From Bacillota bacterium (GTDB lineage: Bacteria; Bacillota; Sulfobacillia; Symbiobacteriales; Symbiobacteriaceae): a stretch of DNA of 39,265 nt. Below, one piece after another: positions 24,447 to 32,545 of this stretch. A model generated the notes under the pieces. It had not been told where the DNA came from, made no database searches, and worked only from the letters and a program-made list of their open reading frames with translations. Location of the stretch: NCBI GenBank assembly GCA_023623185.1, contig JAMNXV010000021.1, positions 1 through 39,265 of the forward strand, read 5' to 3'. Every line of letters starts with the position of its first letter. The first letter of the stretch is position 1. A program made the position numbers and the translations under genes.

Positions 24447-25001
24447 TCAGACCATCAGAACCCTGCGCGCCTCTTCCATCCCGATCTTCAACGCCTCACG
24501 GTTGATGGGCACGTACTGCGCCTTGTCCTCGCCCATCACCTTCGGCAGGACTTCCAGAATCGACTCCGTCTTCACCATGGGCACCACCGCCAGCAGCGCG
24601 CCCAGCGCGACCATGTTGGCGAAGCGGATCGCCCCCAGTTCCACCGCCAGGTCGGTGGCCGGCGCGGGCACGACGGTGATGTCCGTCCGCTTCGGGCGGG
24701 TCGTGCAGAGGGAGGTGTTGACCACCAGCGTGCCCCCCGGCTGCACCATCGGTTCGAACTTCTCCAGCGATGGCTGGTTCAGCACGATGCAGGCGGTCGG
24801 CTCCGAGACCAGCGGGCAGGCCACGGGCTGGTCGGAGATCACCACCGAGCAGTTGGCCGTGCCGCCCCGCTGCTCGGGTCCGTAGGCCGGCACCCACGAG
24901 ACGTGCTGTCCCTCCAGGTTTCCGGCATAGGCGAGCAGTTGCCCGGCGGTGAGCACGCCCTGGCCACCGAATCCGGCTATCAGAACCTCATGCGTGTACA
25001 C
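24447..25001 (-). CDS. korC: 2-oxoacid:ferredoxin oxidoreductase gamma subunit
   Basis: 184-aa gamma subunit of a KorABCD-type complex. The N-terminal EVLIAGFGGQGVLTAGQLLA and the SWVPAYGPEQRGGTANCSVVIS block are diagnostic. The complex oxidatively decarboxylates a 2-oxoacid (2-oxoglutarate or branched-chain) to the acyl-CoA with reduction of ferredoxin. It overlaps the end of korB by 14 bp and is the last gene of the ATPase-korD-korA-korB-korC order. Substrate cannot be fixed from the sequence. Confidence 0.9.
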   Translation of the reverse strand: MYTHEVLIAGFGGQGVLTAGQLLAYAGNLEGQHVSWVPAYGPEQRGGTANCSVVISDQPVACPLVSEPTACIVLNQPSLEKFEPMVQPGGTLVVNTSLCTTRPKRTDITVVPAPATDLAVELGAIRFANMVALGALLAVVPMVKTESILEVLPKVMGEDKAQYVPINREALKIGMEEARRVLMV

Positions 25002-25749
25002 CGGCCAGCGCCTCCTTCGTCACATCCTTGAACTCACCCACCGGGAAGTAGCTGAGCATCTCGGTCAGCACATAGCGGTTGGATTCCGCCGGGGTCATCC
25101 CCCAGTTGGTCGGGCAGTTGCCAAGCACCTCGACCATCGAGAACCCGAGGCCGCGGATCTGCGCCTCGAACGCCTTCCTGACGGCCTGCTTCGTCTTCAC
25201 GATGTTCGCCACGTCGGCGACGTGGGTGCGCGCGACGTAGGCCGTGCCGGGCATCTGGGCCAGCAGCTCGGCCATGCGGTACGGCCGGCCGTTCTCCTCA
25301 CTCCGCCCGTACGGGGTGGTCGCGGTCACCGCGCCCATCAGGGTGGTCGGCGACATCTGCCCACCGGTCATGCCGTAGATGGAGTTGTTGTACATGATCG
25401 CGGTGATGCGCTCGCCCCGGGCCGCCGCGTGGATGATCTCCGCGGTGCCGATCGCGGCCATGTCGCCGTCTCCCTGGTACGTGAAGACGAACAGGTTCGG
25501 GCGCGCCCGCTTCACCCCGGTGGCCACCGCCGGCGCCCGGCCGTGGGGGGCCTGTACGAAGTCGGTCTCGAAATAGTTGTAGGCCAGAACCGAGCAGCCG
25601 ACCGACGCGACGCCCACCGTGCGCCCGCGCAGGTCCAGCTCGTCGATCAGCTCGGCGATGATGCGGTGCAGGACGCCGTGGCTGCAGCCCGGGCAGTAAT
25701 GGGTGACCACGGCCGACATCGACTCGGGCATGCCAGCGATGCGCTTCAT
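24988..25749 (-). CDS. korB: 2-oxoacid:ferredoxin oxidoreductase beta subunit (TPP-binding)
   Basis: 253-aa thiamine-diphosphate subunit. It has HYCPGCSHG with the cluster-ligand cysteines near the N-terminus, and the TPP/Mg motif GDGDMAAIG followed by MYNNSIYGMTGGQMSPTT. It carries the catalytic cofactor and a [4Fe-4S] cluster of the complex. Its ATG overlaps the korA stop (TGATG), so synthesis of the subunits is coupled. Length and motifs are typical of KorB/VorB. Confidence 0.93.
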   Translation of the reverse strand: MKRIAGMPESMSAVVTHYCPGCSHGVLHRIIAELIDELDLRGRTVGVASVGCSVLAYNYFETDFVQAPHGRAPAVATGVKRARPNLFVFTYQGDGDMAAIGTAEIIHAAARGERITAIMYNNSIYGMTGGQMSPTTLMGAVTATTPYGRSEENGRPYRMAELLAQMPGTAYVARTHVADVANIVKTKQAVRKAFEAQIRGLGFSMVEVLGNCPTNWGMTPAESNRYVLTEMLSYFPVGEFKDVTKEALAGVHA

Positions 25750-26813
25750 CAGGCCTCGCCTCCCATCAGTTCCTGAATCTGGCCGAGAATTTCACGCGGG
25801 GTCGGAACCATGCCGCCGAGCCGCCCGTAGAAATCCACCCTGGCCCGGCCGAGCACGGCCAGTTTCACGTCCTCCACCATCTGCCCGCTGGACATCTCCA
25901 CATCGAGGAACCGCCGCACGCCCTGCTCCGCCAGCCGGGTCAGCCCCTCGCCGGGGAAGGGCCACAGCGTGATCGGCCGGTACAGGCCGACCCGCAGCCC
26001 CATGTTGCGGGCGGCGTCCACGGCGGCGCGGGCGATGCGGGCCGACGTGCCGTACGCTACCACGACCAGCTCCGCATCCTCGCAGCGGTACTCCTCCCAC
26101 CGGGCCTCCCGCTCCTCCATCGCGGCGAACTTCGCCTGCAGCACGCGGTTGTGGGCTTCCAGGTTCTCGGGGTTCAGCTCCAGTGAGGTGATCACCCGCT
26201 TCGGGCGGTTGTGGGCGCCGGTGAGGGCCCAGTCCTTGTCGTCGTCCGTGGTCTTCACAGGCGGGAAGCTGACCGGCTCCATCGTCTGGCCCAGCAGCCC
26301 GTCGCCCACCAGGGCCACCGGATTGCGGTAGAAATCCGCCAGGTCGAAGGCCAGAATCGTCAGGTCGACCAGCTCCTGCACGGCGGCGGGCGCCAGGGCG
26401 ATCATGCGGTAGTCGCCGTGGCCGCCGCCCTTCACGATCTGGAAGTAGTCGCTCTGGGAAGGCTGGATGTTGCCGAGGCCCGGGCCGCCCCGCATGATGT
26501 TGACCACCACGCACGGCAGCTGAGACCCGATCATATACGAGATGCCCTCCTGCTTCAGCGAATAGCCCGGCGAGGAGGAGGAGGTCATCGCCCGCACGCC
26601 GGTGGCCGCCGCGCCTAGGAGCATGTTCACCGCGGCCAGCTCCGACTCGGCCTGCAGGAACGTGCCCCCGACCTCGGGCATGCGCCTGGCCATGTAAGCC
26701 GGCAGCTCCGACTGCGGGGTGATGGGATAGCCGAAGAAGAACCGGCAGCCCGCACGAATCGCGGCCTCGCCCAGGGCTTCGTTGCCCTTCATCATCGTCA
26801 TCATCGGTTCCAT
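25749..26813 (-). CDS. korA: 2-oxoacid:ferredoxin oxidoreductase alpha subunit
   Basis: 354-aa alpha subunit. It contains [29 protein letters not shown], the substrate/CoA-binding [19 protein letters not shown] and [19 protein letters not shown]. The C-terminal domain runs through [14 protein letters not shown] to [11 protein letters not shown]. The start ATG has AGGAGGGGATGCCCG upstream; the frame stays open further upstream but overlaps korD without coding signs. It works with KorB, KorC and the small ferredoxin subunit KorD. Confidence 0.93.
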   Translation of the reverse strand: MEPMMTMMKGNEALGEAAIRAGCRFFFGYPITPQSELPAYMARRMPEVGGTFLQAESELAAVNMLLGAAATGVRAMTSSSSPGYSLKQEGISYMIGSQLPCVVVNIMRGGPGLGNIQPSQSDYFQIVKGGGHGDYRMIALAPAAVQELVDLTILAFDLADFYRNPVALVGDGLLGQTMEPVSFPPVKTTDDDKDWALTGAHNRPKRVITSLELNPENLEAHNRVLQAKFAAMEEREARWEEYRCEDAELVVVAYGTSARIARAAVDAARNMGLRVGLYRPITLWPFPGEGLTRLAEQGVRRFLDVEMSSGQMVEDVKLAVLGRARVDFYGRLGGMVPTPREILGQIQELMGGEA

Positions 26814-26826
26814 CGGGCATCCCCTC

Positions 26827-27048
26827 CTAGGCGGTCTTGTATATGGTGAAGACGACCTCGGGGCAGACCAGTGCGCACGCCCGGCAACCCGTGCACCGCT
26901 CCGGGGCGATGGCCACGGCCGCCCGGTAGCCCAGCGCGTGGATCTGCGAGCCCATGGCCAACACCTCGCGCGGGCAGGCCTCCGTGCACAGTTCGCACCC
27001 CTTGCACCGATCCTGATCCAGTTCCAGCTTGATTGCGCGCAACCCCAT
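26827..27048 (-). CDS. korD: 2-oxoacid:ferredoxin oxidoreductase delta (ferredoxin) subunit
   Basis: 73-aa 2[4Fe-4S] ferredoxin-type subunit with motifs [12 protein letters not shown] and [12 protein letters not shown]. It passes electrons from the catalytic subunits to soluble ferredoxin. ATG preceded by AAAGGGGGTT. It lies 13 bp upstream of korA and 41 bp after the P-loop ATPase gene, consistent with one operon. Confidence 0.93.
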   Translation of the reverse strand: MGLRAIKLELDQDRCKGCELCTEACPREVLAMGSQIHALGYRAAVAIAPERCTGCRACALVCPEVVFTIYKTA

Positions 27049-27089
27049 AACCCCCTTTTCACCGTCGTTTCCACTGGTCGTCACGTCGC

Positions 27090-27761
27090 CTACAGCAGGG
27101 CGGAGGCCGGCGCTTCCCAGGGCGGGCGCATGCGCAATGTGAGCGGCAGCAGGTCCAGCCCCGGCAGCGCATCGGCCAGATCGGCGCGCACCGCCGTCCA
27201 GCGCACGGGCAGGTTCAGCCGCCGGGCAGCTTCCTCCACCTGCGCCAGCCCCTCCAGAACGTGCTCGGGCCGGGTTAGCGGGCCCAGGTTGGCGTTGTTC
27301 ACCAGCCCCGTCAGCCTGATGCGGCCGATCTCCTCCAGCCACCGGGCGTACCCGACCACCTGCTCCGGCGACTCCGTGCCCGACCTGTAGGGGTTCACCA
27401 CCATCAGCGCCTCGTACGTGCCCGGTGAGAGCCGCATGCTGCCGAGCACCCGGGCGCCCTCGCCTCCGCCGACGTCCGCCACCACCGGCCCGTCGTACGC
27501 GGTCAGGGCCTGCACGGCGCGCGCCGCTACGACGGGCAGGTCAGAGCGCCACAGCTCGCCGGCCGGCCGCACCACCTCAACCCCTGCTGCCGCCAGTTCA
27601 TCGGCCACGTCGCGCGACCGGTAGTATGGCGTGATAAAATCCAGATCCAGCAGCATGGGGCGCTTTTGTCCAGCACATAGCGAAAGGGCCAAAAAAATGG
27701 CCACTTCGGTCTTGCCTGAACCGAAGTGGCCCAACAACAGGGTACGGGCAGCCTTCATCAT
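27090..27761 (-). CDS. MinD/CooC-like P-loop ATPase of the kor operon
   Basis: 223-aa SIMIBI-class ATPase with P-loop GHFGSGKTE near the N-terminus, LLDLDFITPYYRSRD as switch region, and VVADVGGGEGARVLGS as the Walker-B/switch-like segment. The start is set at MMKAARTLLLGHFGSGK, preceded by GGGGGGATCAGTC. It is the first gene before korDABC, so a role in metal-cluster insertion or assembly of the oxidoreductase is a reasonable inference by analogy with CooC/ApbC. No substrate is known. Confidence 0.82.
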   Translation of the reverse strand: MMKAARTLLLGHFGSGKTEVAIFLALSLCAGQKRPMLLDLDFITPYYRSRDVADELAAAGVEVVRPAGELWRSDLPVVAARAVQALTAYDGPVVADVGGGEGARVLGSMRLSPGTYEALMVVNPYRSGTESPEQVVGYARWLEEIGRIRLTGLVNNANLGPLTRPEHVLEGLAQVEEAARRLNLPVRWTAVRADLADALPGLDLLPLTLRMRPPWEAPASALL

Positions 27762-27870
27762 GACTGATCCCCCCAGGTCCATCTTAACCGTCGCGGAGGG
27801 ACTGGGGGTATCGGTACTTGGGTTTAGACATAAAGGGCTATCCACGCAACCTGAAAAATTGTGAACGCGC

Positions 27871-28875
27871 CTAGTCCTCTTCGTCCTCCGTGAGCGACGA
27901 CTCCTCGTCGCTCTCCGGGTAGAGCTGCTCGAGACCGGGAACCTCCTCCACGGGCAGGTGCAGTTCGATCAGTTCGCCCTGCCGCAGCACCGTGAGCGGC
28001 ACCCGGTCGCCGTAGCGGCGGGTCGCGAGGACCTTCCGGATCATCCCCGTGCTTGTGACCGGCTGCCGCTCGTTCACGGCCATGATCATGTCCATCTCTT
28101 CCACGCCGGCCCGCCGGCCCGGCCCGTTGGCCTGCACGTACTGCACCACCAGCCCCCGGTCGATGGGCAGGTTCAGCATCTCGACCCAGATGTCGTCGAT
28201 CACGTCGGGCTCGCCTGAGAAGCCCAGCCAGGGATGTACGGCGTAGCCGTAATCGATGATCTGGCTGGCCACGCGGGCCGCCACCGAGGCCTGGATGGCC
28301 AGGCTGAGCCCACCCTGCCAGGGGATGCCGTTCACGCCCACCACCCGCCCCTCCAGGTCCACCAGTGGACCGCCGGTGTTGCCGGGATGGATGGGGGCGG
28401 TGGTCAGCAGGAGCCCGTCCACCGGCAGGTTGCCCCTGCCGCGCCCCTTCGGGCGGTAGACCGTGCGGTCGCTGCTGCTGATGATCCCGTTGGCGGCCGT
28501 ATGCTCCTGCCCCAGGGCGTAGCCCACGGCCGCGACGAAGAGCCCCACGGGTGTGGTGCCGTCCGGCGCAAAGGTGGGCGGATCGATGGGGAGCCGCTCC
28601 TCAACCTGGAGGACCGTCAGGAAGTAGACGGGGTCGACGCCGATGCACTCCGCCCGCCGCCGCTTCCCATCCGCCGTCTTCACGGTGATCTCGTCTTCCG
28701 GGGCGACAATCTGCGCGGTGCTGATGATATGATAATGGTCCAGGATCACCCCGGTACCCAGAGCGACCTGCCCCGTCCTGGGCGTGGTGGCGTAAATGTG
28801 CACCACTGCCGGGCGCACCCGGTCAAGCGCCGCGATCAGAGCCGAGGAAAACGGGTCCACGCCCACACCCCCCAT
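27871..28875 (-). CDS. HtrA/DegP-like pseudoprotease with PDZ domain
   Basis: 334-aa protein with a trypsin-like S1C fold and a C-terminal PDZ domain (about residues 225-320: LVVQYVQANGPGRRAGVEEMDMIMAVNERQP). All three catalytic residues are changed. The His position in HIISTAQIV is Gln55, the Asp position in DPVYFLTVL is Phe85, and the Ser position in PGNTGGPL is Thr167. The protein should be proteolytically inactive and may act as a binding scaffold. There is no signal peptide or membrane anchor, and the tail is very acidic (EDEED). The ATG is close to its ribosome site; GTG at codon 4 or 6 after GGGGGG is an alternative start. Confidence 0.85.
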   Translation of the reverse strand: MGGVGVDPFSSALIAALDRVRPAVVHIYATTPRTGQVALGTGVILDHYHIISTAQIVAPEDEITVKTADGKRRRAECIGVDPVYFLTVLQVEERLPIDPPTFAPDGTTPVGLFVAAVGYALGQEHTAANGIISSSDRTVYRPKGRGRGNLPVDGLLLTTAPIHPGNTGGPLVDLEGRVVGVNGIPWQGGLSLAIQASVAARVASQIIDYGYAVHPWLGFSGEPDVIDDIWVEMLNLPIDRGLVVQYVQANGPGRRAGVEEMDMIMAVNERQPVTSTGMIRKVLATRRYGDRVPLTVLRQGELIELHLPVEEVPGLEQLYPESDEESSLTEDEED

Positions 28876-29123
28876 CCTTGCATCGTAGCCACTCTAACAT
28901 GCCATTTTACGTACGATCTGTCTTGATCTCAACCCCGGGCGGGTCGCCCGTCCGGCTGAACAAATCGGTACCTCCGAAACGTCTTTTCTCAATGAACGGT
29001 CAAAGAACGGAATGACGGACGCCGCCGCGCACCGTTTTCCTGCGAAAACCCATGCAGGGCAGGAAGAAACCGGGCGCCGGTGAAACCCCTAGGAGATGCG
29101 TCTGACCTCGGAGGGATTGCTGC

Positions 29124-29846
29124 ATGATCGAACTCGTGAACGTCTCCAAGAGCTACGGCGGCGGGACGAAGAAAGCCGTGGACAACCTCAGTCTGACGAT
29201 CCGGCCCGGCGAGATCTTCGGCTTCCTCGGTCCCAACGGTGCGGGCAAGACGACCACCATCAAGATGATCGTCGGGCTGCTGCGGCCAGACAGCGGCACG
29301 GTCAGGGTCGGCGGCTACGACGTCGTCAGGCAGCCGCTGGAGGCCAAGCGGCAGCTGGCCTACGTGCCGGACACCCCCGAGGTTTACGACAAGCTCACGG
29401 GCCTGGAGTACCTGAACTTCATCGCCGACGTCTACGGCGTGCCCTCAGGTGAGCGGCAGGAGCGCATCGCCCGGTTCGCGGACGCCTTCAACCTGACCAA
29501 CGCCCTCCTCGACCGGGTGGACAGCTACTCCCACGGGATGCAGCAGAAGCTAGTGCTCATTTCGGCCCTGATGCGCGACCCGCCCGTGTGGGTGCTGGAC
29601 GAGCCCATGGTCGGCCTGGACCCTCGCTCGTCCCACCAACTGAAGGAACTGATGGCTGAGCACACCCGCCGGAACCGGACCCTCTTCTTCTCCACACACG
29701 TGCTCGAAGTGGCCGAGCGGCTCTGCGACCGGGTGGCGATCATCAACAAGGGGCGCATCATTGCCTGCGGCACCCTGGATGAACTGCGCAGGGGACAGAC
29801 CGGCGAGACCCTCGAATCCATCTTCCTGGAGCTGACGGAGCAATGA
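29124..29846 (+). CDS. ABC-2 type exporter ATP-binding protein
   Basis: 240-aa ATPase with Walker A GPNGAGKTTT, signature YSHGMQQKL, Walker B VWVLDEPMVGLD and switch histidine in FFSTHVLEVAE. It resembles the CcmA/YxlF/BcrA type. It pairs with the permease gene that overlaps its stop codon (ATGA). RBS GGAGGGATTGCTGC. In the 248 bp upstream I see only minor inverted repeats (GTTTTC/GAAAAC at 29034-29049) and no confident promoter. Cargo is unknown. Confidence 0.9.
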   Translation: MIELVNVSKSYGGGTKKAVDNLSLTIRPGEIFGFLGPNGAGKTTTIKMIVGLLRPDSGTVRVGGYDVVRQPLEAKRQLAYVPDTPEVYDKLTGLEYLNFIADVYGVPSGERQERIARFADAFNLTNALLDRVDSYSHGMQQKLVLISALMRDPPVWVLDEPMVGLDPRSSHQLKELMAEHTRRNRTLFFSTHVLEVAERLCDRVAIINKGRIIACGTLDELRRGQTGETLESIFLELTEQ

Positions 29847-31498
29847 GGAACGTCTGGCCGCTCCTGCGGGTGCAGCTCATCCAGACCTGGCGCAGCAGCC
29901 TGCAGCGCATGACGGGCACCCGGTCCCGCCTGGGCCTTCTCCTGATCCCGCTGATCCTGCTGGCATTCTTCCCCCTGATCGTCATGTTCATCGTGGCCTA
30001 CATCGGCCTCTACATGGGGCTCGAACCGCTCGGCCAGGCCCATCTCGTGCTGACCATCGCCCTGACGGGCGGGCAGCTCCTCTGCCTGATCTTCGGCGTG
30101 CTCTACGTCATCTCCGTCTTCTACTTCAGCCAGGATCTGCGGCTCCTGATTCCCCTGCCCCTGCGGCCCGGTGAGATCGCGCTCTCGAAGCTGATGTCGA
30201 TTCTCCTGGGCGAGTACCTGACCATCGCGCCGGTGGTGCTGCCCGCCCTGGGAGTCTACGGCGTGCTGGCCGATGTGGGGCCGCTGTACATCCCCTTCGC
30301 CGTACTCATCTACCTGATGCTTCCGGTCGTCCCGCTGGTGCTCTCCGCCCTCTTCAGCCTGCTGCTGATGCGGATCACCGCGCTGCGCCGCAACCGCGAC
30401 CTGTTCCGCGTCTTCGGCGCCCTGGTGGGCGTTGGCCTGGCCATCGTCATCCAGTTCGTCGGCCGCTTCCAGCAGGGGGGCCTGCGAGTCGAGGACGTGC
30501 AGCGGTTCGTGGAGGCACAGCAGCCCCTGGTTCAGGGCGTCGCCCGGTGGCTGGTCACGTCCACCTGGGGCACCCAGGCCCTTCAGGCCGGCAGCCCGGC
30601 CCTGGGCATCCCGCCCTTCCTCCTGTTCACCGGCATCGTGGCCGTATCCCTGGGGCTCCTGGTGGCGGGAGCGGAGCGGTTCTTCCTGGGCGGACTGCTG
30701 GGCGGCGACGAGGTGGCGTCCTCGGGGCGTCAGGTCAGCCGGCCCGAACTGGCAGAGCGCACGGGGAAGGAGCAGTCTCCCCTCCGGGCGCTGTTCCTCC
30801 GGGAGGTGCGGCTGCTCAACCGCAACCCCACCTTCTTGATGTCCGGCGTAATCACGCCGCTGCTCATTCCCCTCTTCATCGCCATTCCCCTGGCGACCGG
30901 CGGGCTCCTCGTCGAAGGCATCGACTTCTCCGCGGGCGCGGACCTCCCGTGGACGCCGGCGGTGCTGCTGGGCATCCTCTTCCTCCTCAACTCCACGTCT
31001 GTCATCCCCTCTTCGGCCATCAGCCGTGAAGGGCGGTGGTTCTGGATCAGCCAGTCCCTGCCGGTGGCCCCCCGGGTGCAGATTCACGCCAAGCTCCTGC
31101 ACAGCGTGCTGTTCAGCCTGCTCAACCTGCTGGTGATGGGCGTCGTGACGGTCTGGCTGGGGCTGGGCACCCTGCGCAACCTGGCCGTCCTGCTGACCGG
31201 CGGCCTGCTGGTCAGCGTGATCAGCGGCTACAGCGGGCTGCTCATCGACGTGCTGAAACCCAGCCTGGCCTGGACCGACCCGCAGCAGGCCATGAAGGGA
31301 AACATCAACTCGTTCCTGGCCATGCTGATCAACCTGGCGATCGTCGCCGTCCTGGCCGGAGCCTCCGTCCTGCTCTACCTGGCCCTCCGCCCGTTCTTCC
31401 TCCCCGGTCTGCTGATCGTGCTGGCCCTGGGGGCCTGGTTCCTGGGACAGATCGTCGGTGCACTGGCCGATGTACGCTACACGCAATACGAACTGTAG
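29843..31498 (+). CDS. ABC-2 type exporter permease
   Basis: 551-aa membrane protein with about 12-14 hydrophobic segments in two halves, separated by a hydrophilic stretch (about residues 295-325, SSGRQVSRPELAERTGKEQSPL). The large size and the segments RLLIPLPLRPGEIALSKLM and RFFWISQSLPVAPRVQIHAKLLH-like repeats are typical of the long ABC-2 exporters of Bacillota. In these one chain replaces two permeases. It starts inside the ATPase stop codon, so the two are coupled. Substrate unknown. Confidence 0.87.
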   Translation: MRNVWPLLRVQLIQTWRSSLQRMTGTRSRLGLLLIPLILLAFFPLIVMFIVAYIGLYMGLEPLGQAHLVLTIALTGGQLLCLIFGVLYVISVFYFSQDLRLLIPLPLRPGEIALSKLMSILLGEYLTIAPVVLPALGVYGVLADVGPLYIPFAVLIYLMLPVVPLVLSALFSLLLMRITALRRNRDLFRVFGALVGVGLAIVIQFVGRFQQGGLRVEDVQRFVEAQQPLVQGVARWLVTSTWGTQALQAGSPALGIPPFLLFTGIVAVSLGLLVAGAERFFLGGLLGGDEVASSGRQVSRPELAERTGKEQSPLRALFLREVRLLNRNPTFLMSGVITPLLIPLFIAIPLATGGLLVEGIDFSAGADLPWTPAVLLGILFLLNSTSVIPSSAISREGRWFWISQSLPVAPRVQIHAKLLHSVLFSLLNLLVMGVVTVWLGLGTLRNLAVLLTGGLLVSVISGYSGLLIDVLKPSLAWTDPQQAMKGNINSFLAMLINLAIVAVLAGASVLLYLALRPFFLPGLLIVLALGAWFLGQIVGALADVRYTQYEL

Positions 31499-31510
31499 GG
31501 AGTGGATCGC

Positions 31511-31726
31511 ATGGGTCGCACGCTGATGGCCATAGGCGCACTGCTGTTGGTTGTGGGCGGTGCGATCACCCTGTTCGAACGCATTTCGCCCGGCCTGGGC
31601 CGGCTGCCGGGCGACATCATCATCCGGCGCGGCAACTTCACCTTCTACTTCCCGATCGCAACCAGCATTCTCGCCAGCATCGTCCTCTCGCTGCTCTTCT
31701 GGCTCTGGCAACGGTGGGGGCGTTGA
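31511..31726 (+). CDS. DUF2905 family small membrane protein
   Basis: 71-aa protein with two transmembrane segments. It has the family block GRLPGDIIIRRGNFTFYFP between them, followed by TSILASIVLSLLFW. The start is set at MGRTLMAIG because TAGGGAGTGGATCGC gives good spacing; a GTG three codons upstream is in frame. It follows the ABC permease by 12 bp. Function of the family is unknown. Confidence 0.87.
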   Translation: MGRTLMAIGALLLVVGGAITLFERISPGLGRLPGDIIIRRGNFTFYFPIATSILASIVLSLLFWLWQRWGR

Positions 31727-31780
31727 GTTGCCGGCGCCAGCAGGCTGGCTTTTCACTTTAGCGGATAGGGGGAATGCATC

Positions 31781-32404
31781 ATGCTTTTCATCGGCGGTCG
31801 CAGCCAACAGTTCTACCAACTGCTCCGGGAGGCAACCGAGAACGCCGCAGAGGTGGCCGGCCTGCTCGGGCGGCTGCTTGAAGAGCCCGTGCACGTGGGG
31901 AACCTGGGACCGGAAATCAAGCAGCTCGAGTCGAAGGGCGATGACCTGACGCACAAGCTCTTCGAGCTGATTCACAAGACCTTCGCGACGCCGCTGGAGC
32001 GTGCCGACCTGGCCACGCTGGGGGTCGCGATCGACAACGTGGTCGATGCGATGGAGGCCGCTGCCGCCCGCGTCGGCATCTACCGCCTGTCGGCGTCGGA
32101 CAAGCACCTGCGAGCCTTCGCGCAGATTCTGCGGGCGCAGGCCACCGAGCTGGTCGCCGCCATCGACCTCCTGGCTGGGGGCAAGCTGCTGGAGATCCGG
32201 GACCGCATCCGCCAGATCAACACGCTTGAAGACCACGGCGACGACGAACTGCGCCTGGCGCTCTCCGAGCTGTACGACAAGAGCCAGTCCGACCCGATCC
32301 GTTTCATCACGATGAAGGAGATCTACGAAATGCTGGAACGGGCCACCGACCAGGTCGAAGCGGTGGCCAACACCCTCGAAGGCGTGATCATGAAGCGGGC
32401 GTGA
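31781..32404 (+). CDS. DUF47 (PhoU-like) protein
   Basis: 207-aa all-helical protein of the DUF47/YkaA family, with ESKGDDLTHKLFELIHKTFATPLERADL, the VDAMEAAAARVGIYRL segment and EIYEMLERATDQVEAVANTLEGVI. Such proteins resemble PhoU and normally sit beside a PiT phosphate transporter, regulating it. Here no pit gene is adjacent: DUF2905 lies upstream and a terminator and a convergent gene lie downstream. The pst genes are about 14 kb away. It may act on a distant transporter. Confidence 0.87.
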   Translation: MLFIGGRSQQFYQLLREATENAAEVAGLLGRLLEEPVHVGNLGPEIKQLESKGDDLTHKLFELIHKTFATPLERADLATLGVAIDNVVDAMEAAAARVGIYRLSASDKHLRAFAQILRAQATELVAAIDLLAGGKLLEIRDRIRQINTLEDHGDDELRLALSELYDKSQSDPIRFITMKEIYEMLERATDQVEAVANTLEGVIMKRA

Positions 32405-32457
32405 GTGGCCACATGGTCGATGGCCAGCACCGCCAATATCCTCAGGGGCCCACAAAG

Positions 32458-32495
32458 GCGCCTCCCAAGGCCGCACAGCGGCTTGCGGGAGGCGC
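32458..32495. terminator. Convergent terminator between DUF47 and HCDH genes
   Basis: 9-bp stem GCGCCTCCC/GGGAGGCGC enclosing an inner GGCCGC/GCGGCT-type stem with loop ACAG. Modest T content on both sides. Confidence 0.6.
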
Positions 32496-32545
32496 TTCGC
32501 GCATTGTCCAGTTGGTTTGTGTTCACGTCGCCCGTGCCCCCTGCC

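Noticed and set aside
29040-29110. ydaO or cobalamin riboswitch before the ABC exporter (GCCGGTGAAACCCC)
   Set aside because: Only a short motif resembles these classes; the other conserved blocks are missing.
29525-32476. A 983-codon open frame on the minus strand opposite the ABC exporter and DUF47 genes
   Set aside because: Low-complexity Gln/His/Asp/Glu-rich antisense translation; the plus-strand genes are well supported.
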